DNA of 13,663 bases from Pseudomonadota bacterium (GCA_021783525.1 JAJXTT010000018.1:1-13663); one strand, 5' to 3'. Shown: positions 6,192-13,663, counted from the first letter of the stretch. A program made the numbers and translations. The notes: generated by a model from the letters alone, not told the origin.

Positions 6192-6556
6192 GCTTCATCA
6201 CGCGCTTATGGAAAGGGACGTTTACCTGGCTCTTGGGATTGCTCTGGCATTCGCCAGAACCCGCCAAAACGTACCTGACCGTTAGACAGATTCATGGCGA
6301 TCTATTCCCCGCCAAAATTCCTGTGAATTGTCTAGTCGAACTGCTCGACGATGATCCGTACGCTGCGGCTCTGAATTGCCCGTGTGGATGTGGAGAAACT
6401 ATCGAGATCATGTTGATGGAAGGCGTCCAGCCACGCTGGGACATCACGATCGACGCAAACAATAGGCCTACTTTGCATCCGTCTGTGTGGCGCAAGACTG
6501 GCTGTCGCGCGCATTTCTGGGTTCACAGTGGTGAGATTGTTTGGTGCAAGCAGTAG
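6188..6556 (+). CDS. DUF6527-type cysteine-rich small protein
   Basis: A 122-residue protein with NCPCGCGETI at about 63-72 (C64, C66, C68) and a later TGCRAHFWVHSGEIVWC (C106, H109, C120), probably one zinc site. I recognise the pattern as the DUF6527 family, which is known mainly from operons with multiubiquitin, E2 and ThiF proteins; its biochemical role is not known to me. A treble-clef or RING-like (E3-type) role is possible but speculative. The N-terminus (FTWLLGLLW) is hydrophobic and short, not a clear signal peptide. The GTG start overlaps the E1 stop (GTGA), with GGAGG 7 bases upstream, copying the previous junction, so the three products are probably made in fixed proportion. Confidence 0.82.
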   Translation: MSFITRLWKGTFTWLLGLLWHSPEPAKTYLTVRQIHGDLFPAKIPVNCLVELLDDDPYAAALNCPCGCGETIEIMLMEGVQPRWDITIDANNRPTLHPSVWRKTGCRAHFWVHSGEIVWCKQ

Positions 6557-6650
6557 GCCGGCGCTACTTTGCGGCACGGCCCAACTCCGTCGTTAGTTTT
6601 TCAAAGGGAGCTTCATCAAGTCGTCTCACCTCAACTCTCAGGACGGAATC

Positions 6651-7004
6651 ATGGCGATACACTTCACCACTAAAAACGCAAAATCACTTCTCCAAGCATT
6701 CGATGCCCGAATCGAGCAAAAGGAACTCAAGGGAAAAATTGCCACCTGGGAAAAAAGCGACGATGGAAAGTACTACACGCACAAAGCTCCTGAGTGGAAC
6801 AAAAAAGCTTGGTTGCTTCCGAAAATTGAAGCCGGCCAACTCACCTTTAACATCATCAAACCCAATAACAAGAACATAAGCTCAATCGCCTATGCATACT
6901 ATCACGGCCACTTGATTGAGACCTTTCTGAATCATTTCGATCAGTCCTTTCAAAGCGGAGTGGTAAGTGCTCTACCGGAGGCAGGTGACCTTATCGGTTC
7001 CTAG
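6651..7004 (+). CDS. Hypothetical protein, 117 residues, AT-rich
   Basis: An ATG frame with AGGA 7 bases upstream. The protein is Lys-, Asn- and aromatic-rich, without Cys, signal peptide or membrane helix. It starts MAIHFTTKNAKSLLQAF, has a charged middle (WEKSDDGKYYTHKAPEW), a strand-rich core (AWLLPKIEAGQLTFNII) and a helix with AYAYYHGHLIETFLNHF, ending LPEAGDLIGS. I do not recognise a family with a known function. Base composition is clearly lower in GC than the flanks: 6661-6720 has 26 G/C of 60. It lies 94 bases after the DUF6527 gene, too far for coupling, but it could be read from the same promoter. It may be a separately acquired cargo gene or an accessory protein of either module. 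Confidence 0.72.
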   Translation: MAIHFTTKNAKSLLQAFDARIEQKELKGKIATWEKSDDGKYYTHKAPEWNKKAWLLPKIEAGQLTFNIIKPNNKNISSIAYAYYHGHLIETFLNHFDQSFQSGVVSALPEAGDLIGS

Positions 7005-7205
7005 GTGCTCGGAACGGACGGGTGAGTAGGCACCGCTCGGCTACTCCATGATGCGAAGTCAACAAGTCTAACCGCGCACGACCGGCTGACTTCGCCCATT
7101 ACAGGACGTTGAGAATCACGGCTGCAAACCACGGTGGCCGCGCCCAAGCGTATGCTTCCAGTAGGGGCTATGTGCAGGACCTAGAAGCAACCGGGGTAAG
7201 TTCTG
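7005..7205. other. Intergenic region with two inverted repeats before the TerB operon
   Basis: Two hairpin-forming repeats occur. GAGTAG (7024-7029) pairs with CTACTC (7041-7046) around 11 bases. GCGAAGTCA (7053-7061) pairs perfectly with TGACTTCGC (7087-7095) around 25 bases. No T-run follows either, so they are not classical terminators. No convincing -35/-10 pair was found, although the promoter for the next operon should be here. Confidence 0.5.
7053..7095. repeat. Perfect 9-bp inverted repeat
   Basis: GCGAAGTCA and TGACTTCGC are separated by 25 bases. It may be a regulator site (two half sites about three helical turns apart), an RNA stem in the leader of the TerB operon, or a trace of recombination at the border between the two modules. 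Confidence 0.5.
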
Positions 7206-9713
7206 ATGGGGAAACGTTCGGTCGGGATCGGTGTGTGGCTGGCCTTCGGGGCACTCGTGCTAGTCGCCATGGTGCCCAAAGAGGTCTGGATTGGGCTTGG
7301 GGTGATCAGTGGGGTCGCCCTTGTCGCTTACTTGGCCATCAAGCATTTGAGCCAAAAGGCGAGTGCTCCCAAGGCTTCCTCAAGTCGCGACGCCCACCGA
7401 CGCGAACCCACCTTGGCCGAATGGATCGCTGCGAATCAGTCTAAACAACCTGCCAATAGGGCCGCGCGGCCAGCCCCAGTCCATCCCAAAGGCGTCTTAC
7501 CACCTAAGATGCGCCAGGCATCGTCGCAGCCGACGGCGCCCAGCCACGCAGCGGCGTCACTCCCCGCGAGGACAACCTCTGGCCACACGGGCGTATCCGC
7601 CAAGACAGACAAGTTCTACTCCTCGGCAGCCGCCCCCCAAAGTCCCACGCCAGTGCACGTCATTCCGAAAGCGCCCGACGGCTTCGGCGATGGGCGCTGG
7701 GTGCCCCCTGGTGAAAGCATCGAAGTCGCCGGCGTGAAATTGCCGGGCGGGATGCTCTACGCCGGCGGGAGGCTGAAAGCGCTCAATGGTGGAACCGAGC
7801 CATGCCTGATCAGCGGCCAACACACCGTGGCGCGTGTGGGCAACTACCGCCTACGTCAGATGGGCTATTGGCCAAGCTACACCGAGGCTTCTCCGGAGGA
7901 ACGGCGCGCCTACCTGAACTGGTTGTCGGAAGGTCGCTCGAATCCCGACTGTGACATCGGATATGTGTTCCTATTCTTTTACGGACTCGAACGTCGCGTG
8001 ATCGTGGACTCGCGCGACGATCCCGCAGCGCGAAATGACTGGCCAGCTATCATCGTCGAGCTCCGGCGAATACTTGCAATCTATGGTGAGAAATCGGGAT
8101 CGTTCAATCGCTACGCCGGTGAACTTCTGAGTTGGATCGAGCTGGACGGAAGGTCCAGTCAGCTCTACAAGCAGCCCGTCCCGGATTTCCCGAGAACCTA
8201 TGAGCTGCCGCCGTATCTCCGAATGGCTCTCGGTCAGGCCGCCATCGATCGCGCTCCGCTTCCCGCGCATCTCGCGCTGGCCTGGATCCGCTTGAATCCG
8301 GAATGCTACTTGCGCACCGCAGCCATCCGTTGCCCCAACGAGTTCGAGCGTTTGTTCACCCAGCGCTATCACGAAGCCCTCGGCCCTGGATTGGTGCTTC
8401 CGAAAAACCGCACCAAGCTCAAGTTCGTCTACCAAGCCGCCTCGGCGGGGCTGCGTGGCGCCAATATCACGATGGAGTTCGGGGATGTTCCCGACGTCAC
8501 GGCCTTGACCGCACCCATCAGGAAGCTGATGGAGATTGCGAGCCAGTGCACGGACGAACTTGGTTCTTACAGCCGCCTCGTCGGAAAGGACCCTGGGGTA
8601 GCCGGAGCATTGGAAGGGTTGTTGCTGCTGCCCGCCACCCTCTGGCCCGATACCACGCAAGCAAAGCTGCGGTCATTGACCGCACAGATGCGCGAAGGCC
8701 GACTGTCGTTGCCGCTGAAGGAACTCATTGACGTATTGGGTGGTGCGAACCAAGTGGTCAATCGCGATCGCGTGCGGGGTCTGGCGCGGGCGCTTGAAGG
8801 CGCCGAGATTGGAATGGAACCGCATGTCCTCGGTGGCGCCAAGGCGCCGGGCGAGCAAGACACGATCGTTTTGTTCGCTCAACCGCTTATGGACTCGGAC
8901 GTCGGGTCGCGTGCCGAGTATCAAATGGCGGCATTGACGCTGCAGTTGGCCTCGGCCGTGGCTCAGGCCGATGGGGAATTCCATGACCGGGAGGTCGCAC
9001 ATCTGCGGGCTGAGATCGAAGGATGGGCGCACCTCACCCTCGCCGAGCGCCGAAGGCTGCATGCGCATCTTCAATGGTTGACCGCCTCGCCAATGAACCT
9101 GGCGGCGCTGAAAAAGAAATTGGAGCCGTTGCCCACCGCGGCGCGCGAGATGCTCGCTGCCTTCATGGCGACGCTGGCCCAGGCCGACGGCGTCATCTCG
9201 CCCGATGAAGTGAAGTTCCTGGAAAAGGTCTACAAGGCTCTCGGCGTAGAACCCAAGCGGGTCTTCAGCGACATCCACGCGGCTGGTTCCGGCGGCGGCC
9301 CTGTGTCCACGGTCCAGGCCGAGAAGCAGGGCTTCCGCCTGGATGCCGAGCGTATCGCGGCGTTGCAAGAAGACACGGTGCGAGTCTCGGCGCTGCTGTC
9401 GAAGATTTTTGCCGAGGAAGCTGACAGTACGCCCACGCCTGCGGCACCCGCTCCGGAACCGGAGCTCGAAGACGAAGCCGATTCGCCGCTTGGCCTGGAC
9501 GAGGATCATTCCGCTCTGCTGCGCTTGCTGCTGTCGCGGCCTGAGTGGACGCGCGCCGAGCTGGAGGACGCTGCCGCCGACTTGGACCTGATGCTCGACG
9601 GCGCGATGGAACAGATCAACGAGGCGGCTTTCGAGGCGTTCGACGAGCCGCTGTTCGAAGGCGAGGACCTGATCTCAATGAATACCAAACTACTTGAGAA
9701 GATCGAAGCATGA
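7206..9713 (+). CDS. Membrane-anchored TerB-domain protein (TerB-N, TerB, TerB-C)
   Basis: An 835-residue protein. Two hydrophobic helices at about 8-23 and 28-46 predict a membrane hairpin. A Pro/Ala/Ser-rich linker (about 50-160) leads to TerB-N from about 163: WVPPGESIEV, LPGGMLYAGG, ISGQHTVARVGNYRLRQMGY and the helix IGYVFLFFYGLERRV. A TerB-like helical domain covers about 573-690, with the paired acidic motifs AQADGEFHDREV (585-596) and AQADGVISPDEV (658-669). The end (about 765-835: WTRAELEDAAADLDLMLDGA and FDEPLFEGEDL) matches TerB-C. TerB domains are metal-binding helical modules, first known from tellurite resistance and often found in multi-gene phage-defence systems as membrane-linked scaffolds. 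It is the first gene of a coupled operon; its stop overlaps the next start (ATGA). Confidence 0.87.
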   Translation: MGKRSVGIGVWLAFGALVLVAMVPKEVWIGLGVISGVALVAYLAIKHLSQKASAPKASSSRDAHRREPTLAEWIAANQSKQPANRAARPAPVHPKGVLPPKMRQASSQPTAPSHAAASLPARTTSGHTGVSAKTDKFYSSAAAPQSPTPVHVIPKAPDGFGDGRWVPPGESIEVAGVKLPGGMLYAGGRLKALNGGTEPCLISGQHTVARVGNYRLRQMGYWPSYTEASPEERRAYLNWLSEGRSNPDCDIGYVFLFFYGLERRVIVDSRDDPAARNDWPAIIVELRRILAIYGEKSGSFNRYAGELLSWIELDGRSSQLYKQPVPDFPRTYELPPYLRMALGQAAIDRAPLPAHLALAWIRLNPECYLRTAAIRCPNEFERLFTQRYHEALGPGLVLPKNRTKLKFVYQAASAGLRGANITMEFGDVPDVTALTAPIRKLMEIASQCTDELGSYSRLVGKDPGVAGALEGLLLLPATLWPDTTQAKLRSLTAQMREGRLSLPLKELIDVLGGANQVVNRDRVRGLARALEGAEIGMEPHVLGGAKAPGEQDTIVLFAQPLMDSDVGSRAEYQMAALTLQLASAVAQADGEFHDREVAHLRAEIEGWAHLTLAERRRLHAHLQWLTASPMNLAALKKKLEPLPTAAREMLAAFMATLAQADGVISPDEVKFLEKVYKALGVEPKRVFSDIHAAGSGGGPVSTVQAEKQGFRLDAERIAALQEDTVRVSALLSKIFAEEADSTPTPAAPAPEPELEDEADSPLGLDEDHSALLRLLLSRPEWTRAELEDAAADLDLMLDGAMEQINEAAFEAFDEPLFEGEDLISMNTKLLEKIEA

Positions 9714-11008
9714 ATGCTGCCATTCGCCCCAAGGATCGCGACGCCGTTATCCAATCCCTGCGTGCCGGCGTCGTGCCCCGCGCGGGCCAACACCTGATCC
9801 AGGTCGCCCGAGGTCGGGAGATCGAAGCGTTAGTCGCAGATATCGACCGCGTTGCCGACGGTGACTCATCGTTCCGCTTCGTCATCGGCGAATATGGTGC
9901 GGGCAAAACCTTCTTCCTCAATTTGATTCGCGCCATTGCCATGGAGCGCAAGCTCGTCGTGGCCAACGCCGACCTCAACCCCGATCGACGCCTGCATGCG
10001 TCCGGCGGGCAGGCACGGTCGCTGTACGCCGAGCTCATGCGCAACTTGGGTACGCGAACCAAACCCGAGGGTGGCGCCTTGTCCGGCGTCGTCGAGAAGT
10101 TCATCGCCACGGCCAAATCCGAAGCCAAAGCGCAAAGCCTGTCCACCGAGCAGGTCATCCGGTCGAAGCTGGAACAGTTGACCGAGCTCGTCAACGGTTA
10201 TGACTTTGCCGATGTCATCGCGGCCTATTGCCGCGGCGTCGAGGAGGGAAACGAGCAGCTGAAATCCGATGCCGTCCGCTGGTTGCGCGGTGAGTTTGCG
10301 ACTCGGACCGACGCGCGCGCGGCACTGGGTGTTCGCACGATTGTCGATGACGCATCGATCTACGATCAGCTGAAACTCATGGCCAGGTTCGTGCGCTTAG
10401 CCGGATACGCGGGGCTGTTCGTGTGTCTGGATGAAATGGTCAATCTCTACAAGCTTGCCAACTCGCAAGCGCGCAGCTCCAACTACGAGCAGATCCTGCG
10501 CATGCTCAATGACTCCTTGCAGGGTACGGCTGTGGGCCTCGGGTTCGTGTTGGGCGGCACGCCGGAGTTCCTGATGGATACGCGCCGTGGGATTTACAGC
10601 TACTCGGCGCTTCAAAGTCGCCTTGCCCAGAACGCATTCGCGACCAATGAGCTTGTCGACTTCTCGGGCCCCGTGCTGAACCTTTCGAGCCTGACGGTGG
10701 AAGACTTCTACCTGCTTCTGGGGAAGATCCGCCATGTATATGCCGCCGGGGACGCCACACGGTATCTGCTCCCCGACCTGGCGATCGCAAGCTTCATGGA
10801 GCACTGCGCCAATCGCATCGGCGACAGCTTCTTCCGCACGCCGCGCACCACGATCACGTCCTTCATCAACCTCTTGGCCATCCTGGAACAGAACCCCGGC
10901 ACCGACTGGAAGAACCTGATCAGTGAGGTCCGGGTGGAAGCTGATGAAGGCGGCAAGAGTGATGTAGCCGTGGATCCGGAAGACGAGCTGGCTTCCTTCA
11001 AACTCTGA
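9710..11008 (+). CDS. BrxD-like P-loop ATPase (DUF2791 family)
   Basis: A 432-residue AAA-type ATPase. IGEYGAGKTFFLNLIR (59-74) contains the Walker A motif (G60 to T67), LFVCLDEMVNL (236-246) is Walker B with the catalytic D241-E242, and LGGTPEFL (281-288) is a sensor-like motif. The order GEYGAGKT, CLDE, GGTPE is that of the DUF2791 ATPases, which include BrxD of BREX type 2 (Pgl) systems. A probable Arg cluster lies near 292-304. BrxD is encoded beside the Lhr-like helicase BrxHI in BREX, as here. The ATG overlaps the TerB stop by 4 bases, and the TGA overlaps the helicase ATG by one base, so the three genes are translationally chained. No membrane or signal segment. The role is likely DNA- or partner-dependent ATP hydrolysis in defence. 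Confidence 0.88.
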   Translation: MNAAIRPKDRDAVIQSLRAGVVPRAGQHLIQVARGREIEALVADIDRVADGDSSFRFVIGEYGAGKTFFLNLIRAIAMERKLVVANADLNPDRRLHASGGQARSLYAELMRNLGTRTKPEGGALSGVVEKFIATAKSEAKAQSLSTEQVIRSKLEQLTELVNGYDFADVIAAYCRGVEEGNEQLKSDAVRWLRGEFATRTDARAALGVRTIVDDASIYDQLKLMARFVRLAGYAGLFVCLDEMVNLYKLANSQARSSNYEQILRMLNDSLQGTAVGLGFVLGGTPEFLMDTRRGIYSYSALQSRLAQNAFATNELVDFSGPVLNLSSLTVEDFYLLLGKIRHVYAAGDATRYLLPDLAIASFMEHCANRIGDSFFRTPRTTITSFINLLAILEQNPGTDWKNLISEVRVEADEGGKSDVAVDPEDELASFKL

Positions 11009-13227
11009 TGACGGCGTCCCAGGCTTTCCTGCAACTGGACCCTCGGATACAGCGCTACCTGTGGGCCGAGGGTTGGGGTGCGCTGCGCGACGTGCAGGAA
11101 CAGGCCATTCCGCTGATCCTGCCAGGCAACCAGGATGTCATCGTGGCAGCCAGCACGGCCTCGGGGAAAACTGAGGCCGCTTTCCTGCCTGCCTTGACCC
11201 ATCTGCTCGGCCGGCCAGACGAGGGCTTGATCGTCTACATCAGCCCGCTGAAAGCGCTGATCAATGACCAGTTTGGACGCCTGGATCGCCTCTGTGAGAA
11301 TTTGGACGTGCCGGTCTGGCCGTGGCACGGGGATATCACCTCGACTTCCAAGCGGAAGTTCGTGCAAAAGCCGACTGGTGTGCTCTTGATCACGCCGGAG
11401 TCGTTGGAAGCCACGTTGTGCAACCGTGGCACCAGCATCGCCGCCCTGTTCAAGCACATGACCTGCTTCGTCATCGATGAGCTTCACGCGTTCATCGGCA
11501 CCGAACGCGGGAAGCAACTGCAGGCGCTGATGCACCGTATCGAAGTCGCACTGGGACGCACGGTGCCTCGCATTGGTCTCTCCGCCACGTTGGGCGACAT
11601 GGGCTTGGCGGCCCAGTTCCTGCGACCCGACCACCCCGTGGCAATGGTCGATGCGGCATCGACTGGGGGCCAGTTGCTCATTTTGGTCAAAGGGTTTGAA
11701 GAGCTCGCAGCCGCGGACGGAACGGGCAGCAAGAACGATCCGGAAGCGGAGCGTGCACCGCTGGCAATCGCCCAGCACATGTTCAAGACCTTGCGCGGCT
11801 CCAACAATCTCATTTTCCCGAACAGCCGCCGGGAGGTTGAGCGCTACACGCATCTTTTGAATGGGCTGTGTGAGCAGGCCCAAGTCCCCAACGAGTTCTG
11901 GCCACATCATGGCAATCTGTCGAAGGAAATCCGCTACGAAACCGAGGCTGCGCTAAAACAGCGTGAGCGCGCGGCAACAGCTGTTTGCACAAGCACGTTG
12001 GAGCTGGGCATCGATATTGGTGCGGTCAAAAGCGTGGTTCAAATCGGCACACCACCGTCCGTTGCAAGCCTCAGGCAACGACTGGGTCGCTCCGGCCGAC
12101 GTGAGGGCGAACCCGCAATCCTGCGCGGCTATGTCATCGAAGATGCCCTGGACGAGAAGGCTGATCTGGAAACACGACTTCGACTGGACACGGTGCAGGC
12201 CTCAGCCGTCATCTCGCTTTTGTTGGAAAACTGGTTCGAGCCGCCTGCTGTCCACGGAGCACACTACTCCACGCTCGTGCAGCAGCTCCTGTCTTCCATC
12301 GCGCAATATGGCGGCCTCCAGGCGGCTCAGGCGTTCCGTCTTCTTTGCGCCCCGCCCGGTCCGTTCGAACGAGTGTCCAAAGACGCCTTTGCCGAACTGC
12401 TGCGCACCCTGGGGCAAGAGGAAATCCTGACGCAGGATCACTCAGGTCTTCTGCTTCACGGCCGCATCGGCGACAAGATCGTCAATCACTATTCCTTCTA
12501 TGCGGCATTCTCCAGCGACGAGGAGTTCCGCATCGTTTCCGGTGGCAAGGCATTGGGAACGCTACCTGTCTCGCAAATGATGACGCCCGGTCAGCGCATT
12601 CTGTTTGGCGGGCGCACTTGGCTCATTGAAGCCATCGACGAAGAACACAAGACGATCCATGTCGCGCCCGCCAAGGGTGGCGCTCCCCCTCTGTTCAATG
12701 GAGGCGGCGGTCGTGTACATACTCGGGTGCGGCAGCGCATGCGCGATATATATGTCGCACAAGACGCGCTGCCCTTCCTGGACCCAACGGCACAACGCTT
12801 CTTGGGGGAAGGCCGCGACGCATTCGCCACGCTGGCGTTGGCTGATCGTTTGTTGCTGGATCAGGGAAGCCAAGCGATCCTGTTGACCTGGTTGGGCGAC
12901 TCGGCCAACGAGGCCATCGCTTGCCTTCTGATGTCGCGCGGCGTGCAAGCATTCACTGGCCGGTTGGGAGTCGAGATCCAGCGCGCTGGCCGTAGCCTCG
13001 AAGAGATCGAAGACTTGCTGGGGGACATTGGTTCGGAGCCCGCCGCACCTGTTGACGAACTGCTCGCAAAAGCAAGCAATCTAGCCCGGCAAAAATGGGA
13101 CGGACTGCTTTCACCGCACCTGTTACGGCAAAGCTATGCCAGCTCCAACTTGGATCTTGACGAGGCACTGGATTGGATTCGCGCGAGGTCTGAATCGCGG
13201 TCGTATCAAGTCAGTGGCGGCACGTAA
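11008..13227 (+). CDS. BrxHI/Lhr-like superfamily 2 DEAD/DEAH-box helicase
   Basis: A 739-residue superfamily 2 helicase with all core motifs: Q-like VQEQAIP (29-35), motif I ASTASGKTEAAF (48-59), Ia ISPLKALINDQF (78-89), Ib TPES (129-132), II DELH (157-160), III SAT (192-194), IV-like IFPNSRREVERY (269-280), V CTSTLELGIDIG (327-338) and VI LRQRLGRSGRR (355-365). The C-terminal half carries an Lhr-like winged-helix part and a small beta domain around 525-575. Length is near that of BREX BrxHI and much shorter than full Lhr (about 1500). It should translocate on DNA using ATP; in Lhr this is 3'-5' unwinding. ATG overlaps the ATPase stop (TGATG). It is the last gene of the operon and ends cleanly with no truncation seen. 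Confidence 0.92.
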   Translation: MTASQAFLQLDPRIQRYLWAEGWGALRDVQEQAIPLILPGNQDVIVAASTASGKTEAAFLPALTHLLGRPDEGLIVYISPLKALINDQFGRLDRLCENLDVPVWPWHGDITSTSKRKFVQKPTGVLLITPESLEATLCNRGTSIAALFKHMTCFVIDELHAFIGTERGKQLQALMHRIEVALGRTVPRIGLSATLGDMGLAAQFLRPDHPVAMVDAASTGGQLLILVKGFEELAAADGTGSKNDPEAERAPLAIAQHMFKTLRGSNNLIFPNSRREVERYTHLLNGLCEQAQVPNEFWPHHGNLSKEIRYETEAALKQRERAATAVCTSTLELGIDIGAVKSVVQIGTPPSVASLRQRLGRSGRREGEPAILRGYVIEDALDEKADLETRLRLDTVQASAVISLLLENWFEPPAVHGAHYSTLVQQLLSSIAQYGGLQAAQAFRLLCAPPGPFERVSKDAFAELLRTLGQEEILTQDHSGLLLHGRIGDKIVNHYSFYAAFSSDEEFRIVSGGKALGTLPVSQMMTPGQRILFGGRTWLIEAIDEEHKTIHVAPAKGGAPPLFNGGGGRVHTRVRQRMRDIYVAQDALPFLDPTAQRFLGEGRDAFATLALADRLLLDQGSQAILLTWLGDSANEAIACLLMSRGVQAFTGRLGVEIQRAGRSLEEIEDLLGDIGSEPAAPVDELLAKASNLARQKWDGLLSPHLLRQSYASSNLDLDEALDWIRARSESRSYQVSGGT

Positions 13228-13242
13228 ACTCACCTGCCAGCC

Positions 13243-13262
13243 AGGTTCCCGCAGGTTCCCGC
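13243..13262. repeat. Tandem direct repeat of a 10-mer
   Basis: AGGTTCCCGC occurs twice in immediate succession (13243-13252, 13253-13262), 15 bases after the helicase stop codon. Two copies only; probably a small duplication. Confidence 0.7.
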
Positions 13263-13500
13263 AACCCCTAGGAAAAGTCTGAGCTGCCAAGGGTGAAGGG
13301 CGGAGTAACAACCGAGTGAGCAAATTGCTAGAAGAGCCGAAGCGTAAGCGGACGAGTTCGATGCAGGGCACGACCTGCCGTCGGCCGCCTGCTCGGACGA
13401 TGAGCGCTGACTGCCGACTTCGATTTACTGCTTCCGGCCAAGAAGCGACGGACAGGTACTAAAGATGCCTGCCGCAAACCAGCCGTTCGCAATGGTCGAG

Positions 13501-13518
13501 AATCTAACCTATTAGATT
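13501..13518. repeat. Perfect hairpin AATCTAA/TTAGATT
   Basis: A 7-bp inverted repeat with a 4-base centre (CCTA). It is AT-rich, without a T-run, so a weak terminator for a minus-strand gene or a protein site is possible. It lies 26 bases beyond the stop codon of the partial frame at 13545-13663. Confidence 0.5.
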
Positions 13519-13544
13519 GAGTGGTAGGACCCGTTTGGGAGCAC

Positions 13545-13663
13545 TCAGCCGGGCAGCGACGTCAAGGCCTGGTCCATGTCCTGATTTGCCCACTGGGACA
13601 GGGCTGATCGCGAGGACGCAGGCATCGCAGTCGGCGGCAGGGGCGAGCTCGGCTGAACCAGTG
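13545..13663 (-). CDS. Possible C-terminal end of a gene entering from the right (partial)
   Basis: On the minus strand the frame from the window edge runs open for 38 codons to a TGA at 13545-13547. It ends ALSQWANQDMDQALTSLPG. Third codon positions are mostly G or C, as expected for a gene in a high-GC host, and the residue mix is ordinary. There is no recognisable motif, and a chance open frame of this length is quite possible in GC-rich DNA, so the call is tentative. Confidence 0.38.
   Translation of the reverse strand, partial: LVQPSSPLPPTAMPASSRSALSQWANQDMDQALTSLPG

Larger units (their letters stand above)
13228..13544. other. Intergenic region after the helicase
   Basis: About 317 bases without a supportable gene. 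It holds a tandem 10-base repeat (13243-13262) and a perfect hairpin (13501-13518). No clear terminator with a T-run is seen directly after the helicase stop. Confidence 0.55.

Noticed and set aside
7066..7114. GTCTAAC ... GTTGAGA as an attC-like site
   Set aside because: The right core deviates at its last base, and the real inverted repeat (7053-7095) is offset from these cores.
8673..9509. 278-codon minus-strand frame, and 7971-8660 likewise
   Set aside because: Antisense shadows of the TerB gene in GC-rich DNA.
10708..11910. 400-codon minus-strand open frame
   Set aside because: It is the antisense shadow of the ATPase and helicase genes, both of which have full motif sets on the plus strand.
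1..13663. CRISPR array, insertion sequence or tRNA att repeat
   Set aside because: No regularly spaced repeats, no transposase or integrase motifs, and no second copy of the tRNA 3' end were seen.

Overview
The window looks like a tRNA-linked accessory (probably defence) island in a high-GC gammaproteobacterium. The left edge is core chromosome: the last 40 codons of the housekeeping sigma factor gene rpoD, a strong terminator, and a tRNA with a CAT anticodon, most likely tRNA-Ile2. The RpoD tail and the GC-rich flank suggest the Xanthomonadaceae (Xanthomonas, Lysobacter or Stenotrophomonas type), but this is inference from a short stretch. No integrase, transposase or flanking att repeat is visible, so any element boundary lies outside or has decayed.

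Layout: (1) 1-319, core rpoD and tRNA. (2) 320-1269, about 950 bases with no convincing gene. (3) 1270-2320, an SDH-family Clp-fold serine protease gene, with a short overlapping ORF at its 3' end, closed by a bidirectional terminator at 2340-2369. (4) 2375-3558, minus strand, an XRE-type repressor and an ImmA/IrrE-type metallopeptidase, overlapping and probably co-transcribed. (5) 3559-3705, a divergent control region with a perfect dyad next to a -10 box. (6) 3706-6556, three tightly coupled genes of a bacterial ubiquitination-like system: a protein with three predicted ubiquitin-like (beta-grasp) domains fused to an E2-like domain, a JAMM peptidase fused to a ThiF/E1 adenylation domain, and a DUF6527-type cysteine-rich protein. 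Both internal junctions are GTGA overlaps preceded by a strong Shine-Dalgarno. (7) 6651-7004, an AT-rich 117-residue orphan. (8) 7206-13227, three genes chained by 4- and 1-base overlaps: a membrane-anchored TerB-domain protein, a BrxD-like P-loop ATPase and a BrxHI/Lhr-like helicase. (9) 13228-13663, mostly non-coding, with a possible gene tail entering from the right on the minus strand.

How the parts may work together (inference): XRE and ImmA form a repressor plus repressor-cleaving or repressor-sensing pair that could hold the ubiquitin-like operon silent until a trigger. The E1, E2 and JAMM parts form a conjugation and deconjugation cycle for the ubiquitin-like protein. The most striking point is that both the E1 and the E2 seem to carry serine where catalytic cysteine is expected, and that a Gly-Gly sits exactly at the ubiquitin-like/E2 junction. 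This suggests an unusual oxyester-type relay and a self-processing fusion. The second module resembles BREX type 2/Pgl accessory genes (ATPase plus Lhr-like helicase) joined to a TerB protein, without the usual methylase or PglZ, and may be a stand-alone defence system.
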